Shown here one piece after another: positions 1-8,090 of a stretch of DNA of 11,497 nucleotides. The notes under the pieces are model-generated. The model had not been told where the DNA came from, did not search any database, and saw only the letters and a list, made by a program, of their open reading frames with translations. Source of the stretch: an uncultured Eubacteriales bacterium (GTDB lineage Bacteria; Bacillota_A; Clostridia; Oscillospirales; CAG-272). Every line of letters begins with the position of its first letter. Positions within the stretch are counted from its first letter, which is position 1. The stretch covers positions 1 to 11,497 of the forward strand of contig USKS01000024.1 of NCBI GenBank assembly GCA_900555345.1. The letters run 5' to 3'. The translations under genes were made by a program, and so were the position numbers.

Positions 1-760
1 CGCCATGGTGGAGGCCGCGAAGAAGAGCGGAAAGAAGCTCACCATCGGCTATCAGAACCGTCAGAGAAACGACGCCCTTTATCTCAAGGACGCCGCAGAT
101 CACGGCGAGTTCGGCGACATCTACTACGCAAAGGCATTTGCCATCCGTCGCCGTTTCGTTCCCACATGGGGCGTATTTCTTAAAGAAGACGAGCAGGGCG
201 GCGGTCCTCTGATCGACATCGGAACCCACGCTCTCGACCTTACACTTTGGACCATGAACAACTACAAGCCCAAATACTGTGTAGGTACTACATATCATAA
301 GTTCCGCTACCAGACCCAGACAGGCAACGCCTGCGGCGACTGGGACCCCAACGAGTTCACCGTTGAGGACTCCGCTTTCGGCTTTGTCGTTATGGAAAAC
401 GGCGCGACCATCAGCCTTGAGTCCGCATGGGCGCTGAACACCCTTGAAGTCAGAGAGGCTCAGACACTTATCTGCGGTACTAAGGGCGGCGCGGACATGA
501 TCCACGGTCTCCGTTTCAACAGCGTTGAAAACAACAGACAGATCATCAAAGAGATCGACCTCAACGTAGGCGCAGTCGACTACTTCAGCGGCAACGCGGG
601 CGGCGCTCCTCACGAGAGAGAGGCTTACCAGTGGATTCACTCCATCATCGACGATAAGGATCCCTGCGTTCTTCCCGAGCAGGCATACGTTGTAACTCAG
701 ATACTTGAGGGCATCTACGAGTCCGCTAAGACCGGCGACATCGTATTTCTTAACAAATAA
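1..760 (+). CDS. Gfo/Idh/MocA-family oxidoreductase, 3' part only
   Basis: This is the C-terminal 252 residues of an NAD(P)-dependent sugar or cyclitol dehydrogenase. The reading frame is open to the left window edge, so the ATG at 5 is internal and not the start; family members are usually 330-390 residues, so roughly 100 or more are missing, including the Rossmann nucleotide-binding domain. What remains is the substrate/oligomerisation domain. Counting from the ATG at 5, it shows the family's G-x-L-x-D-I-G-x-H-x-x-D segment at residues 67-78 (Asp71, His75, Asp78), where the catalytic His/Asp normally lie. Soluble, no signal or membrane segment. It ends in TAA and lies 21 bp upstream of the isomerase, with which it is surely co-transcribed. 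The family is secure; the substrate is not. Oxidation at C3 of a sugar or glycoside, inositol or sugar-acid chemistry are all possible. Confidence 0.9.
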   Translation, partial: AMVEAAKKSGKKLTIGYQNRQRNDALYLKDAADHGEFGDIYYAKAFAIRRRFVPTWGVFLKEDEQGGGPLIDIGTHALDLTLWTMNNYKPKYCVGTTYHKFRYQTQTGNACGDWDPNEFTVEDSAFGFVVMENGATISLESAWALNTLEVREAQTLICGTKGGADMIHGLRFNSVENNRQIIKEIDLNVGAVDYFSGNAGGAPHEREAYQWIHSIIDDKDPCVLPEQAYVVTQILEGIYESAKTGDIVFLNK

Positions 761-781
761 TTAAAAGCGGAGGTTCAAAAA

Positions 782-1750
782 ATGAAACTTTGCGTTCTTG
801 CCAACCTTTACGGCAATCTTTCACTTGAAGAGGCGCTGAAAAAGCTGAAGCCAATGGGCGTTGAGGCTGTTGAAATCGGCGCGGGCGGATTCCCCGGCAA
901 GGCTCACTGCGACCCCGAGGTCCTGCTTGCTGACGAAAAGAAGTTCAACGAGTGGCTTGACACCTTCAAGAAATATGACATTGAGCTTGCGGCTCTTTCC
1001 TGCCACGGCAACCCCGTGCACCCCGACAAAAAAATTGCCGAGAGCTTTGACCGCGACTACAGAAACACCGTGCTTCTCGCAGAGAAGGCCGGCGTTGACA
1101 CCGTTGTTACCTTCTCCGGCTGTCCCGGCGGCAGCGCTGAGGACAAGACCCCCAACTGGGTCACCTGCCCCTGGCCTGACGATTTTCTCGGCATTCTCGA
1201 CTACCAGTGGAACGAAGTGCTTATTCCCTACTGGAAAGAAGCTGGCGCCTTTGCGGAGAGCCACGGCGTAAAGCGCATTGCGTTTGAGATGCATCCCGGT
1301 TTCTGCGTATACAATCCCGAAACGCTTATGAAGCTGAGAGCGGCTGTGGGCCCCGTTATCGGTGCAAACTTTGACCCGTCTCACCTCGTATGGCAGGGCA
1401 TCGACCCCGTTTCTGCTATCCGCTATCTGGGCGACGCTATTTACCACTTCCACGCAAAGGATACAAAGATCGACGACATCAACACCGCCCGCATCGGCGT
1501 GCTTGACACAAAGCACTACGGCGATGAGGCAAACCGCGCATGGGTATTCCGTGCAGTCGGCTACGGTCACGATCTCAAGTGGTGGAGAGATATCTGCTCC
1601 GAGCTTCGTCTCGTCGGCTACGACAGAGTTATGTCCATCGAGCACGAGGATAGCCTCATGAGCATCGACGAGGGTCTTTCAAAGGCTATCGACACGCTCA
1701 AGCAGTGCATCATCAGAGAGCCTAAGCCCGGCACAATGTCCTGGGCATAA
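782..1750 (+). CDS. sugar phosphate isomerase/epimerase (AP-endonuclease-2-like TIM barrel)
   Basis: This 322-residue protein has the xylose-isomerase-like TIM-barrel fold, which interconverts keto- and aldo-sugars or epimerises them using a divalent metal. Candidate metal ligands are Glu169 (F-E-M-H-P), Asp198/His201 (F-D-P-S-H-L), His224 (H-F-H-A-K-D) and Glu287 (I-E-H-E-D), spaced as expected along the barrel strands. A Cys/Gly-rich F-S-G-C-P-G-G loop lies at 111-117. Soluble, no signal peptide. The start is fixed by a GGAGG at 769-773, 8 bases before the ATG. It follows the oxidoreductase by 21 bp and is the last gene of that operon, ending just before a strong terminator. Dehydrogenase plus TIM-barrel isomerase pairs occur in inositol pathways and in 3-keto-glycoside cleavage. 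The reaction here cannot be assigned from sequence alone; an actual sugar phosphate substrate is not implied by the family name. Confidence 0.9.
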   Translation: MKLCVLANLYGNLSLEEALKKLKPMGVEAVEIGAGGFPGKAHCDPEVLLADEKKFNEWLDTFKKYDIELAALSCHGNPVHPDKKIAESFDRDYRNTVLLAEKAGVDTVVTFSGCPGGSAEDKTPNWVTCPWPDDFLGILDYQWNEVLIPYWKEAGAFAESHGVKRIAFEMHPGFCVYNPETLMKLRAAVGPVIGANFDPSHLVWQGIDPVSAIRYLGDAIYHFHAKDTKIDDINTARIGVLDTKHYGDEANRAWVFRAVGYGHDLKWWRDICSELRLVGYDRVMSIEHEDSLMSIDEGLSKAIDTLKQCIIREPKPGTMSWA

Positions 1751-1770
1751 GCAAATTTCTCAAAAGCTCA

Positions 1771-1803
1771 AAGCAGGCAGAGAAAATTCTCTGCCTGCTT
1801 TTT
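1771..1803 (+). terminator. rho-independent terminator of the oxidoreductase/isomerase operon
   Basis: A perfect 14-base inverted repeat, 1771-1784 against 1787-1800, starts 20 bases after the isomerase stop codon and runs into TTT at 1801-1803, with a T-rich stem end (CTT-TTT). The two-base centre means the innermost pairs must open to form the loop. The left flank is A-rich, so it could also stop transcription arriving from the other side. Confidence 0.85.
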
Positions 1804-1808
1804 ATATG

Positions 1809-1843
1809 GAAAAACAGCCTGCACCTCGGCGGTGCAGGCTGTT
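1809..1843 (-). terminator. rho-independent terminator after cellobiose phosphorylase
   Basis: A perfect 13-base inverted repeat, 1813-1825 against 1831-1843, with a 5-base loop. Read on the minus strand it lies 14 bases after the stop of the cellobiose phosphorylase gene, and the stem runs into TTTTT (the A run at 1810-1814 on the plus strand). Together with the hairpin at 1771-1800 it separates two convergent operons, each with its own stop signal. Confidence 0.85.
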
Positions 1844-1857
1844 ATATGCTATAAAGA

Positions 1858-4296
1858 TCAGCCCATAACGGCTTCGACATAGTGAGTGCCGCCGTCAAGC
1901 ACAGGGGTGATCACGCTGCCGTCAAGTTTTCTGCCGTCAAGCGAAAGGCTCGTAACACCCTTCTGGGCATGCGCGCGGTTATCCACATGGATAACGTATG
2001 TGTCGCCGCGGAACTTGCGCGTTACCGTAAATTCTTCCAGAGTGTCGGGCACGCAAGGATCGACTCTCAGTCCCTCATACTCGGGCATAACACCGAGAAT
2101 GTAGCGGGATACGTTGTAGAACGTCCATGCCGCGGTACCCGTAAGCCATGAGTTTTTCGCCTCACCGTGACGCACCGCGTCCTTGCCCGCGATCATCTGA
2201 GAGTATACGTACGGCTCTGTGCGGTGTATCTCGCTTATATCCTCAAGATACGCGGGGCAGGTCTTTCTGTAGACCTCAAATGCTCTGTTGCCGCGTCCGA
2301 CCACAGTTTCCGCAATGGATATCCACGGATTGTTGTGGCAGAATATGCCGGCATTCTCCTTGTATCCCGGGGGATATGAGGAAATTTCGCCAAGCTCCAC
2401 ATGATAGCGTGTATACGGCGGATTGTTGAGCACAATGCCGTACTTCGTGTCAAGGCGCTCTTTAACGCTGTCAAGCGCTTCTATTGCCCTGCCCTCGCTG
2501 ACGCCTATGCCGCCCATAATGCAGAAGCCCTGGGGCTCAATGAATATCTGTCCCTCTTCGCACTCGCTGCTGCCGATCTTGTTACCGAATGCGTCGTACG
2601 CGCGCAGAAACCACTTGCCGTCCCAGCCGTCGCGCATGACAGCCTTGTACATATCGTCCACGGACTTTCTCGCCGCCTCAGCGTCGGCACTTCTGCCGCA
2701 CCTTTCGCAAAGCTCAATGTAGTCGGGGCCCACAGCCACAAACATACCGGCGATAAAAACGCTTTCCGCAATGCCGGATTCAAAGTTTGCAGCCGTCTGG
2801 AAAGACTCTCCCGGTGTTTCGGAGAAGCAGTTCAGGTTCAGGCAGTCGTTCCAGTCCGCGCGGCCTATAAGGGGCAGACCGTGAGGACCGAGATTGTTCG
2901 TAACGTGATCAAAGCTGCGCTTCAGATGCTCGATCATGGGCGCGGCGCGGCTCTCATCGTTGTCAAAGGGTACAGACTCGTCAAGGATAGACCAGTCGCC
3001 CGTTTCCTTTATGTATGCCGCAACGCCGAAAATAAGCCACAGCGGGTCGTCGTTGAAGCCGGAGCCTATGTCCGAGTTGCCCTTCTTTGTAAGCGGCTGA
3101 TACTGGTGGTATGCGCTGCCGTCCTCCATCTGGGTCGCGGCTATGTCGCATATACGCTCTCTCGCGCGCTCGGGTATAAGGTGAACAAAGCCGAGAAGAT
3201 CCTGCGTGGAGTCTCTGAAGCCCATGCCGCGCCCGATACCCGACTCGAAGTACGAAGCCGAGCGGGACATATTGAACGTTACCATGCACTGGTACTGATT
3301 CCAGGTGTTGACCATACGGTCAAGCTTTTCGTCGGGAGACTTTACGCTGTATTTTGACAAAAGCTCTTCCCAATAGGCGTGCAGCTTTGCAAGCGCCGCG
3401 TCAAACTGCTCGTCGGTGGCAAACGCATCAAGAAGACGCTTTGCGGGCGCTTTGTTTATAACGTCCTGCGCCTCCCACTTGTGGTCCTTGTCGTTCTCGC
3501 AGTATCCGAGCACGAATATGAAGGATCTTTCCTCGCCCGGGGCAAGGTCAACGTTAATCATGTGCGAGCCGATCGGCGCCCAACCGGAGGCAACGGAGTT
3601 TCTCGCTCTTCCCTCCATGACTGCATCGGGAGAGTCAAAGCCGTTGTAAAGCCCCATAAAGCTCTCGCGGTCGGTGTCAAAGCCGTCCACGGGGCAGTTT
3701 ACGCCGAACACCGCGTAGTGGTTTCTGCGCTCGCGGTACTCTGTTTTGTGATAGATAGTGCTGCCGCCGACGACCTCCACCTCGCCGATGGAGTAGTTGC
3801 GCTGAAAGTTTGTCTGGTCGTCCCAAGCGTTCCAGAGGCAGAACTCCACAAAGGAGAAAAGCTTAAGCTTTTTCTCCGCGTCGGACACGTTTTTCAGCGT
3901 CACTCTGTGCACCTCGCAGGAATAGCCCAGCGGCACAAGAGATGTCTGAGTGCAGCAAACCCCGTCTTTTTCGGCGCTTATCTTCGTATATCCCATACCG
4001 TGACGGCACTCGTATGAATCGAGCTTTGCCTTTACGGGCATCCATCCGGGAGTCCACACACTGCCGCCGTCGTTTATGTAGAAATACCGTCCGCCCGCGT
4101 CCGTGGGCACGTTGTTGTAGCGATAGCGCGTAAGTCTCAGCATTCTCGCGTCGCGGTAGAAGCAGTAACCGCCCGAGGTGTTGGAAATAAGCGAGAAAAA
4201 GTCCTCGCTGCCCAGATAGTTTATCCAGGGGTACGGCGTATCGGGGCGCGTTATAACGTATTCCCGGTCGGCATCGTTAAAGTATCCGTATTTCAT
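1858..4296 (-). CDS. cbp: cellobiose phosphorylase (glycoside hydrolase family 94)
   Basis: A cytoplasmic inverting phosphorylase: cellobiose + phosphate gives alpha-glucose 1-phosphate + glucose, sparing one ATP per disaccharide. The 812 residues match the usual length of about 810-820; cellodextrin phosphorylases are longer. From memory it aligns along its whole length with the Cellvibrio gilvus enzyme: an N-terminal beta-sandwich (about 1-290), a helical linker, an (alpha/alpha)6 barrel (about 325-750) and a small C-terminal beta-domain. The general acid is Asp484 in D-W-N-D-C-L-N (481-487), the equivalent of Asp490. Arg356 and Asp362 (G-R-G-M-G-F-R-D) match the substrate-binding Arg362/Asp368. 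The G-Y-K-E-N (644-648), C-H-N-N-P-W and S-W-L-T-G-T motifs are intact. The N-terminal Y-N-N-x-P-x-D-A-G-G-R segment favours cellobiose over chitobiose. No signal peptide. The SD is AAGGAG at 4309-4314, 12 bases from the ATG and overlapping the stop codon of the HAD gene, so translation is probably coupled. Confidence 0.97.
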   Translation of the reverse strand: MKYGYFNDADREYVITRPDTPYPWINYLGSEDFFSLISNTSGGYCFYRDARMLRLTRYRYNNVPTDAGGRYFYINDGGSVWTPGWMPVKAKLDSYECRHGMGYTKISAEKDGVCCTQTSLVPLGYSCEVHRVTLKNVSDAEKKLKLFSFVEFCLWNAWDDQTNFQRNYSIGEVEVVGGSTIYHKTEYRERRNHYAVFGVNCPVDGFDTDRESFMGLYNGFDSPDAVMEGRARNSVASGWAPIGSHMINVDLAPGEERSFIFVLGYCENDKDHKWEAQDVINKAPAKRLLDAFATDEQFDAALAKLHAYWEELLSKYSVKSPDEKLDRMVNTWNQYQCMVTFNMSRSASYFESGIGRGMGFRDSTQDLLGFVHLIPERARERICDIAATQMEDGSAYHQYQPLTKKGNSDIGSGFNDDPLWLIFGVAAYIKETGDWSILDESVPFDNDESRAAPMIEHLKRSFDHVTNNLGPHGLPLIGRADWNDCLNLNCFSETPGESFQTAANFESGIAESVFIAGMFVAVGPDYIELCERCGRSADAEAARKSVDDMYKAVMRDGWDGKWFLRAYDAFGNKIGSSECEEGQIFIEPQGFCIMGGIGVSEGRAIEALDSVKERLDTKYGIVLNNPPYTRYHVELGEISSYPPGYKENAGIFCHNNPWISIAETVVGRGNRAFEVYRKTCPAYLEDISEIHRTEPYVYSQMIAGKDAVRHGEAKNSWLTGTAAWTFYNVSRYILGVMPEYEGLRVDPCVPDTLEEFTVTRKFRGDTYVIHVDNRAHAQKGVTSLSLDGRKLDGSVITPVLDGGTHYVEAVMG

Positions 4297-4312
4297 CTGA
4301 TTCTTGTTCTCC

Positions 4313-4960
4313 TTATACTAAGCGCGATGTGTCAAGCTCCGTAAAGCTGTCCACATATATGTCGCATATTTTTTTGATCTCATCCGTATGGTCGCTCTCG
4401 GTCGCGTCATAAACGCCGCAGACACGCAGTCCGAGAGACTTTGCCGTAAGCATTGCGTGCATGGCGTCCTCAAATACCCATGTATCCCCGACATCAGTGC
4501 CAAGCGCCGCAAGAGCCGCCTTGAATATATCGGGCTTGTCCTTGCCCGCCCCAACGTCGGAGCAGGTGAGGATACCCTCAAACATATCCCATATTCCAAG
4601 CCGCCGAAGCGCCTTTTCAACAAGCACGCGGTATGTGGCGGTCGCAAGGTACATTTTCACTCCGCGAGAGCGCAGTTCCTCCAAAAGGCCCCGCACACCG
4701 GGCTTTATCTGCACCTTGTTGAAATAAAAATCCTCTGTTCTGCGGCGGCATTCCGCCTCAATATCGTCGGCGCTGCCCATTACGGGATAATCGTGCGAAA
4801 AACGCTCCGCAAGTGTTCTGAGACTGTAATACCTGATTTCAAGATCAAGGCTGTCGTCCGCCGCGATTCCGTATGAGCGGACAAAGCTTGAGCCGAAATG
4901 CATCCACATATCCATGGAATCTATAAGCGTGCCGTCAACGTCGAATATTGCGCCCCTCAT
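4313..4960 (-). CDS. HAD-superfamily phosphatase / phosphoglucomutase-like hydrolase
   Basis: A 215-residue soluble HAD hydrolase with the complete catalytic set: motif I D-V-D-G-T (Asp7 nucleophile, Asp9 acid/base), motif II Thr107 in A-T-A-T, motif III Lys142 in K-D-K-P-D, and motif IV Glu164-Asp165. A helical cap of about residues 15-85 sits between motif I and II, as in subfamily IA (phosphoglycolate phosphatase, beta-phosphoglucomutase, sugar phosphatases). Its ATG overlaps the thiN stop by ATGA (4957-4960), with GGAGG at 4972-4976 lying inside the last thiN codons, and its stop overlaps the SD of cbp 16 bp further on. Coupling to cbp suggests a sugar-phosphate substrate. A beta-phosphoglucomutase role is possible by family but is not called for, since cbp yields alpha-glucose 1-phosphate. 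The substrate is unknown. Confidence 0.9.
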   Translation of the reverse strand: MRGAIFDVDGTLIDSMDMWMHFGSSFVRSYGIAADDSLDLEIRYYSLRTLAERFSHDYPVMGSADDIEAECRRRTEDFYFNKVQIKPGVRGLLEELRSRGVKMYLATATYRVLVEKALRRLGIWDMFEGILTCSDVGAGKDKPDIFKAALAALGTDVGDTWVFEDAMHAMLTAKSLGLRVCGVYDATESDHTDEIKKICDIYVDSFTELDTSRLV

Positions 4961-5607
4961 CCTTTTCTTATCCTCCGTACAAACGGCTGCGCCGCCTCTT
5001 TCCAGATCGCCGTAAGAGTTCCCAACGAAACGCCTATCTCGGCATCCTCGCCGACAAACTCATTGCTGACGCCGAGCGGCACCGTGTTCGTAAGGCATAC
5101 GTTATCTACAACGTATTTCAACCCGCTTATGGTAACTCCGCGGGCGCGGTCCGTGGCAAAAACTGATATAACACCGTCCATGCCCTTTCCAAAGCAAAGC
5201 TTTTCTCCGTCGCCGAAAACGCATACCGCGGTACCTTCTCCCCACAGCCAGCACACCGCGCCGTGGTCGGCAGCGCCCGCGCAGTTCTGCAGATTTGCCA
5301 TTGTATGGTCAAGCCTTGCGCCCAGACCGCCGTATATCACAAATGTGCGATAGCCTCTTTTTATTCCCTCGGCAAGGCACAGCGCCGTATCGGTATCGTT
5401 TTTCTCGCTGGGATGGCATATTATACGCTCAAAATCGGGAATGTAGCCGAGAGAGTCGAAATCGCCCACAACAAGATCGGGAGCGATGCTCGCGGCTTCA
5501 AGCGCGGCAAGTCCGCCGTCGGCAGCAATGATAAAATCGCCGTCTTGCTTGTCTATATACATATTATCGGTGTTTGCGGCACCGATGATGTAGCAGATGT
5601 TTCTCAT
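4957..5607 (-). CDS. thiN: thiamine pyrophosphokinase
   Basis: It transfers pyrophosphate from ATP to thiamine to make the cofactor thiamine diphosphate, in the cytoplasm. The 216 residues match the family length. Visible motifs in order: A-A-D-G-G (28-32), G-D-F-D-S (48-52), K-N-D-T-D-T-A-L (69-76) and G-G-L-G-A-R-L-D-H-T (93-102), which bind metal/ATP, then the C-terminal thiamine-binding beta-domain with V-S-N-E-F (180-184). The ATG at 5605-5607 has only a weak SD (AGG about 12 bases upstream). It lies just 3 bases after the end of a 9-codon reading frame opened by the ATGA at the DUF218 stop, so reinitiating ribosomes may contribute. There is no room for a thiamine riboswitch in the 29 bp gap. 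Its place between DUF218 and HAD genes is not functionally informative. Confidence 0.95.
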   Translation of the reverse strand: MRNICYIIGAANTDNMYIDKQDGDFIIAADGGLAALEAASIAPDLVVGDFDSLGYIPDFERIICHPSEKNDTDTALCLAEGIKRGYRTFVIYGGLGARLDHTMANLQNCAGAADHGAVCWLWGEGTAVCVFGDGEKLCFGKGMDGVISVFATDRARGVTISGLKYVVDNVCLTNTVPLGVSNEFVGEDAEIGVSLGTLTAIWKEAAQPFVRRIRKG

Positions 5608-5636
5608 TTTTCAATATATCCTGTCTTCCGGAACGG

Positions 5637-6449
5637 TCATTCCACGCCTGTAATTGCAAGCTTTATGTACGCCATGTATTCGCGCACAAGCTCCGGAAAC
5701 AGCCAGTTGCGATTGGGATTCTTAGCAAGCACAAAATCGCCGTCAACTCCGGTTCTTGAGCAAAGAAGCTTTATGCGCGGGATGTGAAACGAGTTTGAAA
5801 CGGACACTATGTGCCTATCTCCCTCGCCGCTTTCATTAAGAAGCTCCACCGAGTACTTTATATTCTGCTTTGTGTTGCGCGCTCTGTCCTCCTCGAGAAT
5901 TCGGTCCTCGGAAATGCCGCACTCTACAAGATATTTTTTCATTACAGATGCTTCGGTATAATTCTCTGTGGGTCCCTGCGCGCCGGAAACAACGCATATG
6001 GAATCGGGAGCAGCCTCCATGTACTCCGCCGTCCTGTCAAGGCGCTTTTTCAGAACATTGCCGGGTCTGTCGTCGCGAAGACCTGCGCCGTAAACAATAA
6101 ATGCGCTGTTCTCGGGAATATCGTCCGCAGAAAGCTGCATATTTGCAGTGTTGAAGATGTATGCCACAAGAATTGCAAATGTCACGGTATATATAAACAT
6201 TCCCCATGCGAAAATGTTCTCAAGCACCTTGAAAAGTCTGTGCGGCAGATGTTTTTCGAAAAAGCGGCGAAAAACTACCGGCACAAACGTAATAAGGCTG
6301 CCGCAAACCGCAATGATAACGCCGCGAGCTCCCTCGGGCCAAACGATCACTTTTATAAGATACGAAAAGTAGGCTATAAAGCCGAACGCGCCGCAAATTA
6401 TGTATATGAATTTCAGAATTTTATTGTAAGGATTTGCTGTCTTTGTCAT
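5637..6449 (-). CDS. membrane-anchored DUF218 (YdcF/SanA/ElyC-type) protein
   Basis: 270 residues. Three hydrophobic segments at about 12-35, 42-60 and 78-100 anchor it in the membrane. A DUF218 domain follows (about 115-265): G-A-G-L (121-124), R-L-D-R-T (136-140), S-G-A-Q-G (155-159), E-x-x-x-E-A at about 162-167, and a late conserved N-S-F-H-I-P-R (219-225). Proteins of this family (SanA, ElyC, YdcF) act in envelope integrity or lipid-carrier-related steps; the biochemical role of most is unsettled. The SD is GGAGG at 6457-6461, 7 bases before the ATG. It follows radA by 38 bp and its TGA overlaps an ATG by one frame shift. The family is confident; which side of the membrane the domain faces depends on an odd number of segments and is not certain. 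Confidence 0.88.
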   Translation of the reverse strand: MTKTANPYNKILKFIYIICGAFGFIAYFSYLIKVIVWPEGARGVIIAVCGSLITFVPVVFRRFFEKHLPHRLFKVLENIFAWGMFIYTVTFAILVAYIFNTANMQLSADDIPENSAFIVYGAGLRDDRPGNVLKKRLDRTAEYMEAAPDSICVVSGAQGPTENYTEASVMKKYLVECGISEDRILEEDRARNTKQNIKYSVELLNESGEGDRHIVSVSNSFHIPRIKLLCSRTGVDGDFVLAKNPNRNWLFPELVREYMAYIKLAITGVE

Positions 6450-6487
6450 ATTCGGTCCTCCGTTTTCAGACAGTCGCGCAAACGCTG

Positions 6488-7885
6488 TTATACCCTGCCC
6501 GACTGCTCTTTCTGAGCCTTTGCCAGAAGCGCCACCAGATCGTAGACTCCGGAAATAGGCAATATCTCTGCTCCGTCAACCTTGACAGGCTTTTTGGCGA
6601 CTGTCCTTTTCGGCAAAAGCACTTTTGTAAAGCCGATGCGCGCGGCCTCTTTTGCACGCTGCTCCGCGCAGGATACGGCGCGTACTTCGCCCGAAAGTCC
6701 CACTTCGCCCGAAACTATGAGATCGGTCGGAACGGGGATGTCCTTTATGGTCGAGCACAGCGCAAGCGCAATTGCGGCATCCGCCGCAGGCTCGTCTATG
6801 CGCAGTCCGCCCACAACGTTAAGATATACGTCGCAGGACGAAAACTTCAGCCCGAGCCGCTTTTCAAGCACGGCAAGGAGAAGACACATGCGGTTATAAT
6901 CTATACCGTCCGCCATGCGGCGCGGCGTGGGATATGCGCTTTCCGTAACAAGCGCCTGAATTTCGGCGATGACAGGGCGCGTGCCCTCCATAACGCATAC
7001 GGCGCAGCTGCCGGATACGCCCTTGGGACGTCCTTCAAGAAGCATTGCAGAGGGGTTGTCCACCTCGCAAAGACCTTCGTCGGTCATTTCAAAAACGCCT
7101 ATTTCGTTCGTTGAGCCGAAACGGTTTTTGACGGCGCGGACTATCCTGTGGCTCTGGCTGCGGTCGCCCTCAAAGGAAAGCACGGCGTCCACCATGTGCT
7201 CAAGCACCTTTGGACCCGCAATTCCGCCCTCCTTGTTCACATGTCCTACAAGCAGCACGGCGGCGCCGTCGGTCTTTGCGCGCTCTATAAAGCGCGACGA
7301 ACACTCTCTCACCTGCGAAATGCTGCCCGCGGAGGAGTCGCTTGCGGCAGATACCATTGTCTGTATGGAGTCAACTATCACCACATCGGGCGATACGCGG
7401 TCATACTCGTCAAGAACCGCCTCAAGGCTGTTTTCACTGAGCACAAGCACCTCGGATGTGTCGCAGCCGAGACGCTTTGCGCGCAGCTTCAGCTGACCGA
7501 GAGATTCCTCTCCGGAGACGTATAAAAGCTTGTATTCGGCGCCGCACTTGCCGCAAAGCTGCATAAGCAGCGTCGATTTGCCGATACCCGGCTCGCCCGC
7601 AATAAGCACGGCGCTGCCCAGCACAAGTCCGCCGCCGAGCACCCTATCAAGCTCGCCGATGCCGGTGAGCATGCGGGAGCAATCGTCCTCAACAACGTCG
7701 GAAAAGCGGGCTGCGTGTGCACGCTCGCCGCGTCGCAGCGGCTGCTTTGCGGATGCTGCCGCAGGCTGAGTATATGTTTCTTCAACAAGCGTGTTCCATG
7801 CTCCGCAGGAGGGGCACTGACCCATCCAGCGCGGGGTCTGATGATCACACTCACTGCAAACATAGACCTTTTTCGCCTGTTTCAT
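6488..7885 (-). CDS. radA: DNA repair protein RadA (Sms)
   Basis: A RecA-like ATPase that promotes branch migration and processing of recombination intermediates. 465 residues, full length for the family. N-terminal four-cysteine zinc finger (Cys10, 13, 24, 27), Walker A G-E-P-G-I-G-K-S-T (97-105), Walker B V-V-I-V-D (168-172), the RadA-specific K-N-R-F-G motif (253-257) and a C-terminal Lon-protease-like domain (about 290-460). In that domain the E-P-A-A-D segment (365-369) has no catalytic serine, as is normal for RadA. The start is fixed by GGAGG at 7894-7898, 8 bases before the ATG. It is the first gene of a run of five same-strand genes ending with cbp, and is preceded by the 480-bp repeat-bearing region, where its promoter probably lies. 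Confidence 0.97.
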   Translation of the reverse strand: MKQAKKVYVCSECDHQTPRWMGQCPSCGAWNTLVEETYTQPAAASAKQPLRRGERAHAARFSDVVEDDCSRMLTGIGELDRVLGGGLVLGSAVLIAGEPGIGKSTLLMQLCGKCGAEYKLLYVSGEESLGQLKLRAKRLGCDTSEVLVLSENSLEAVLDEYDRVSPDVVIVDSIQTMVSAASDSSAGSISQVRECSSRFIERAKTDGAAVLLVGHVNKEGGIAGPKVLEHMVDAVLSFEGDRSQSHRIVRAVKNRFGSTNEIGVFEMTDEGLCEVDNPSAMLLEGRPKGVSGSCAVCVMEGTRPVIAEIQALVTESAYPTPRRMADGIDYNRMCLLLAVLEKRLGLKFSSCDVYLNVVGGLRIDEPAADAAIALALCSTIKDIPVPTDLIVSGEVGLSGEVRAVSCAEQRAKEAARIGFTKVLLPKRTVAKKPVKVDGAEILPISGVYDLVALLAKAQKEQSGRV

Positions 7886-8034
7886 AGTTTATACCTCCGA
7901 ATTTTTCTCCGCGCCCGTATTACAGCGCACTTTAAAAGGACGTGGAACTTCCCTACGCGCGGCACCGCAGAAAACCGCAGACACCGCATACGGAAAAGCA
8001 AAATATATCGTATTCAATATCTGATCATTGCAAG

Positions 8035-8074
8035 CGGCGGCACGCCGCCGATACTTGCCATACGACAAGTATCG
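8035..8074. other. two adjoining hairpins in the presumed radA leader
   Basis: Two inverted repeats share two bases. The first is 8035-8041 against 8044-8050, seven GC pairs around a two-base centre (so in practice six pairs and a four-base loop). The second is 8049-8057 against 8066-8074, nine pairs with an 8-base loop. Neither is followed by a T run on either strand, so they are not standard terminators. Read on the minus strand they would sit at the very start of an RNA made from the extended -10 box at 8082-8090. They may protect the 5' end or may be leftover parts of another repeat. Confidence 0.7.
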
Positions 8075-8081
8075 TGGGAAT

Positions 8082-8090
8082 ATTATACCA
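8082..8090 (-). promoter_or_regulatory. candidate extended -10 promoter for radA operon
   Basis: On the minus strand this reads TGGTATAAT, a perfect TATAAT with the TGn extension. The -35 position (about 8105-8110) reads AAGCAA and is poor, as is tolerated with extended -10 promoters. The predicted start is near 8075, giving a leader of about 190 bases before radA. The TGG comes from the border of repeat copy A and the TATAAT from the adjoining AT-rich linker. Prediction only. Confidence 0.45.

Noticed and set aside
5..7. ATG at base 5 as the start of the oxidoreductase
   Set aside because: The frame continues to the window edge, and the protein would lack the entire nucleotide-binding domain.
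821..1645. Long minus-strand open frame opposite the isomerase gene
   Set aside because: It is antisense to a gene with intact family motifs, has no SD or recognisable domain, and arises from GC-rich third positions.
2401..4017. Two long plus-strand open frames opposite cellobiose phosphorylase
   Set aside because: The opposite strand encodes a full-length enzyme with all catalytic motifs; these frames show no family pattern and are shadows of its codon use.
5608..5636. Thiamine (TPP) riboswitch before thiN
   Set aside because: The gap is 29 bases, far too short, and no TPP-aptamer motif is seen in the preceding gene end.
7900..7960. Promoter close to radA (TGTAAT box on the minus strand)
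   Set aside because: The -35 position at 17 bases (TTCCAC) is poor and there is no TG extension; the candidates at 8082-8090 and 8339-8367 are better.
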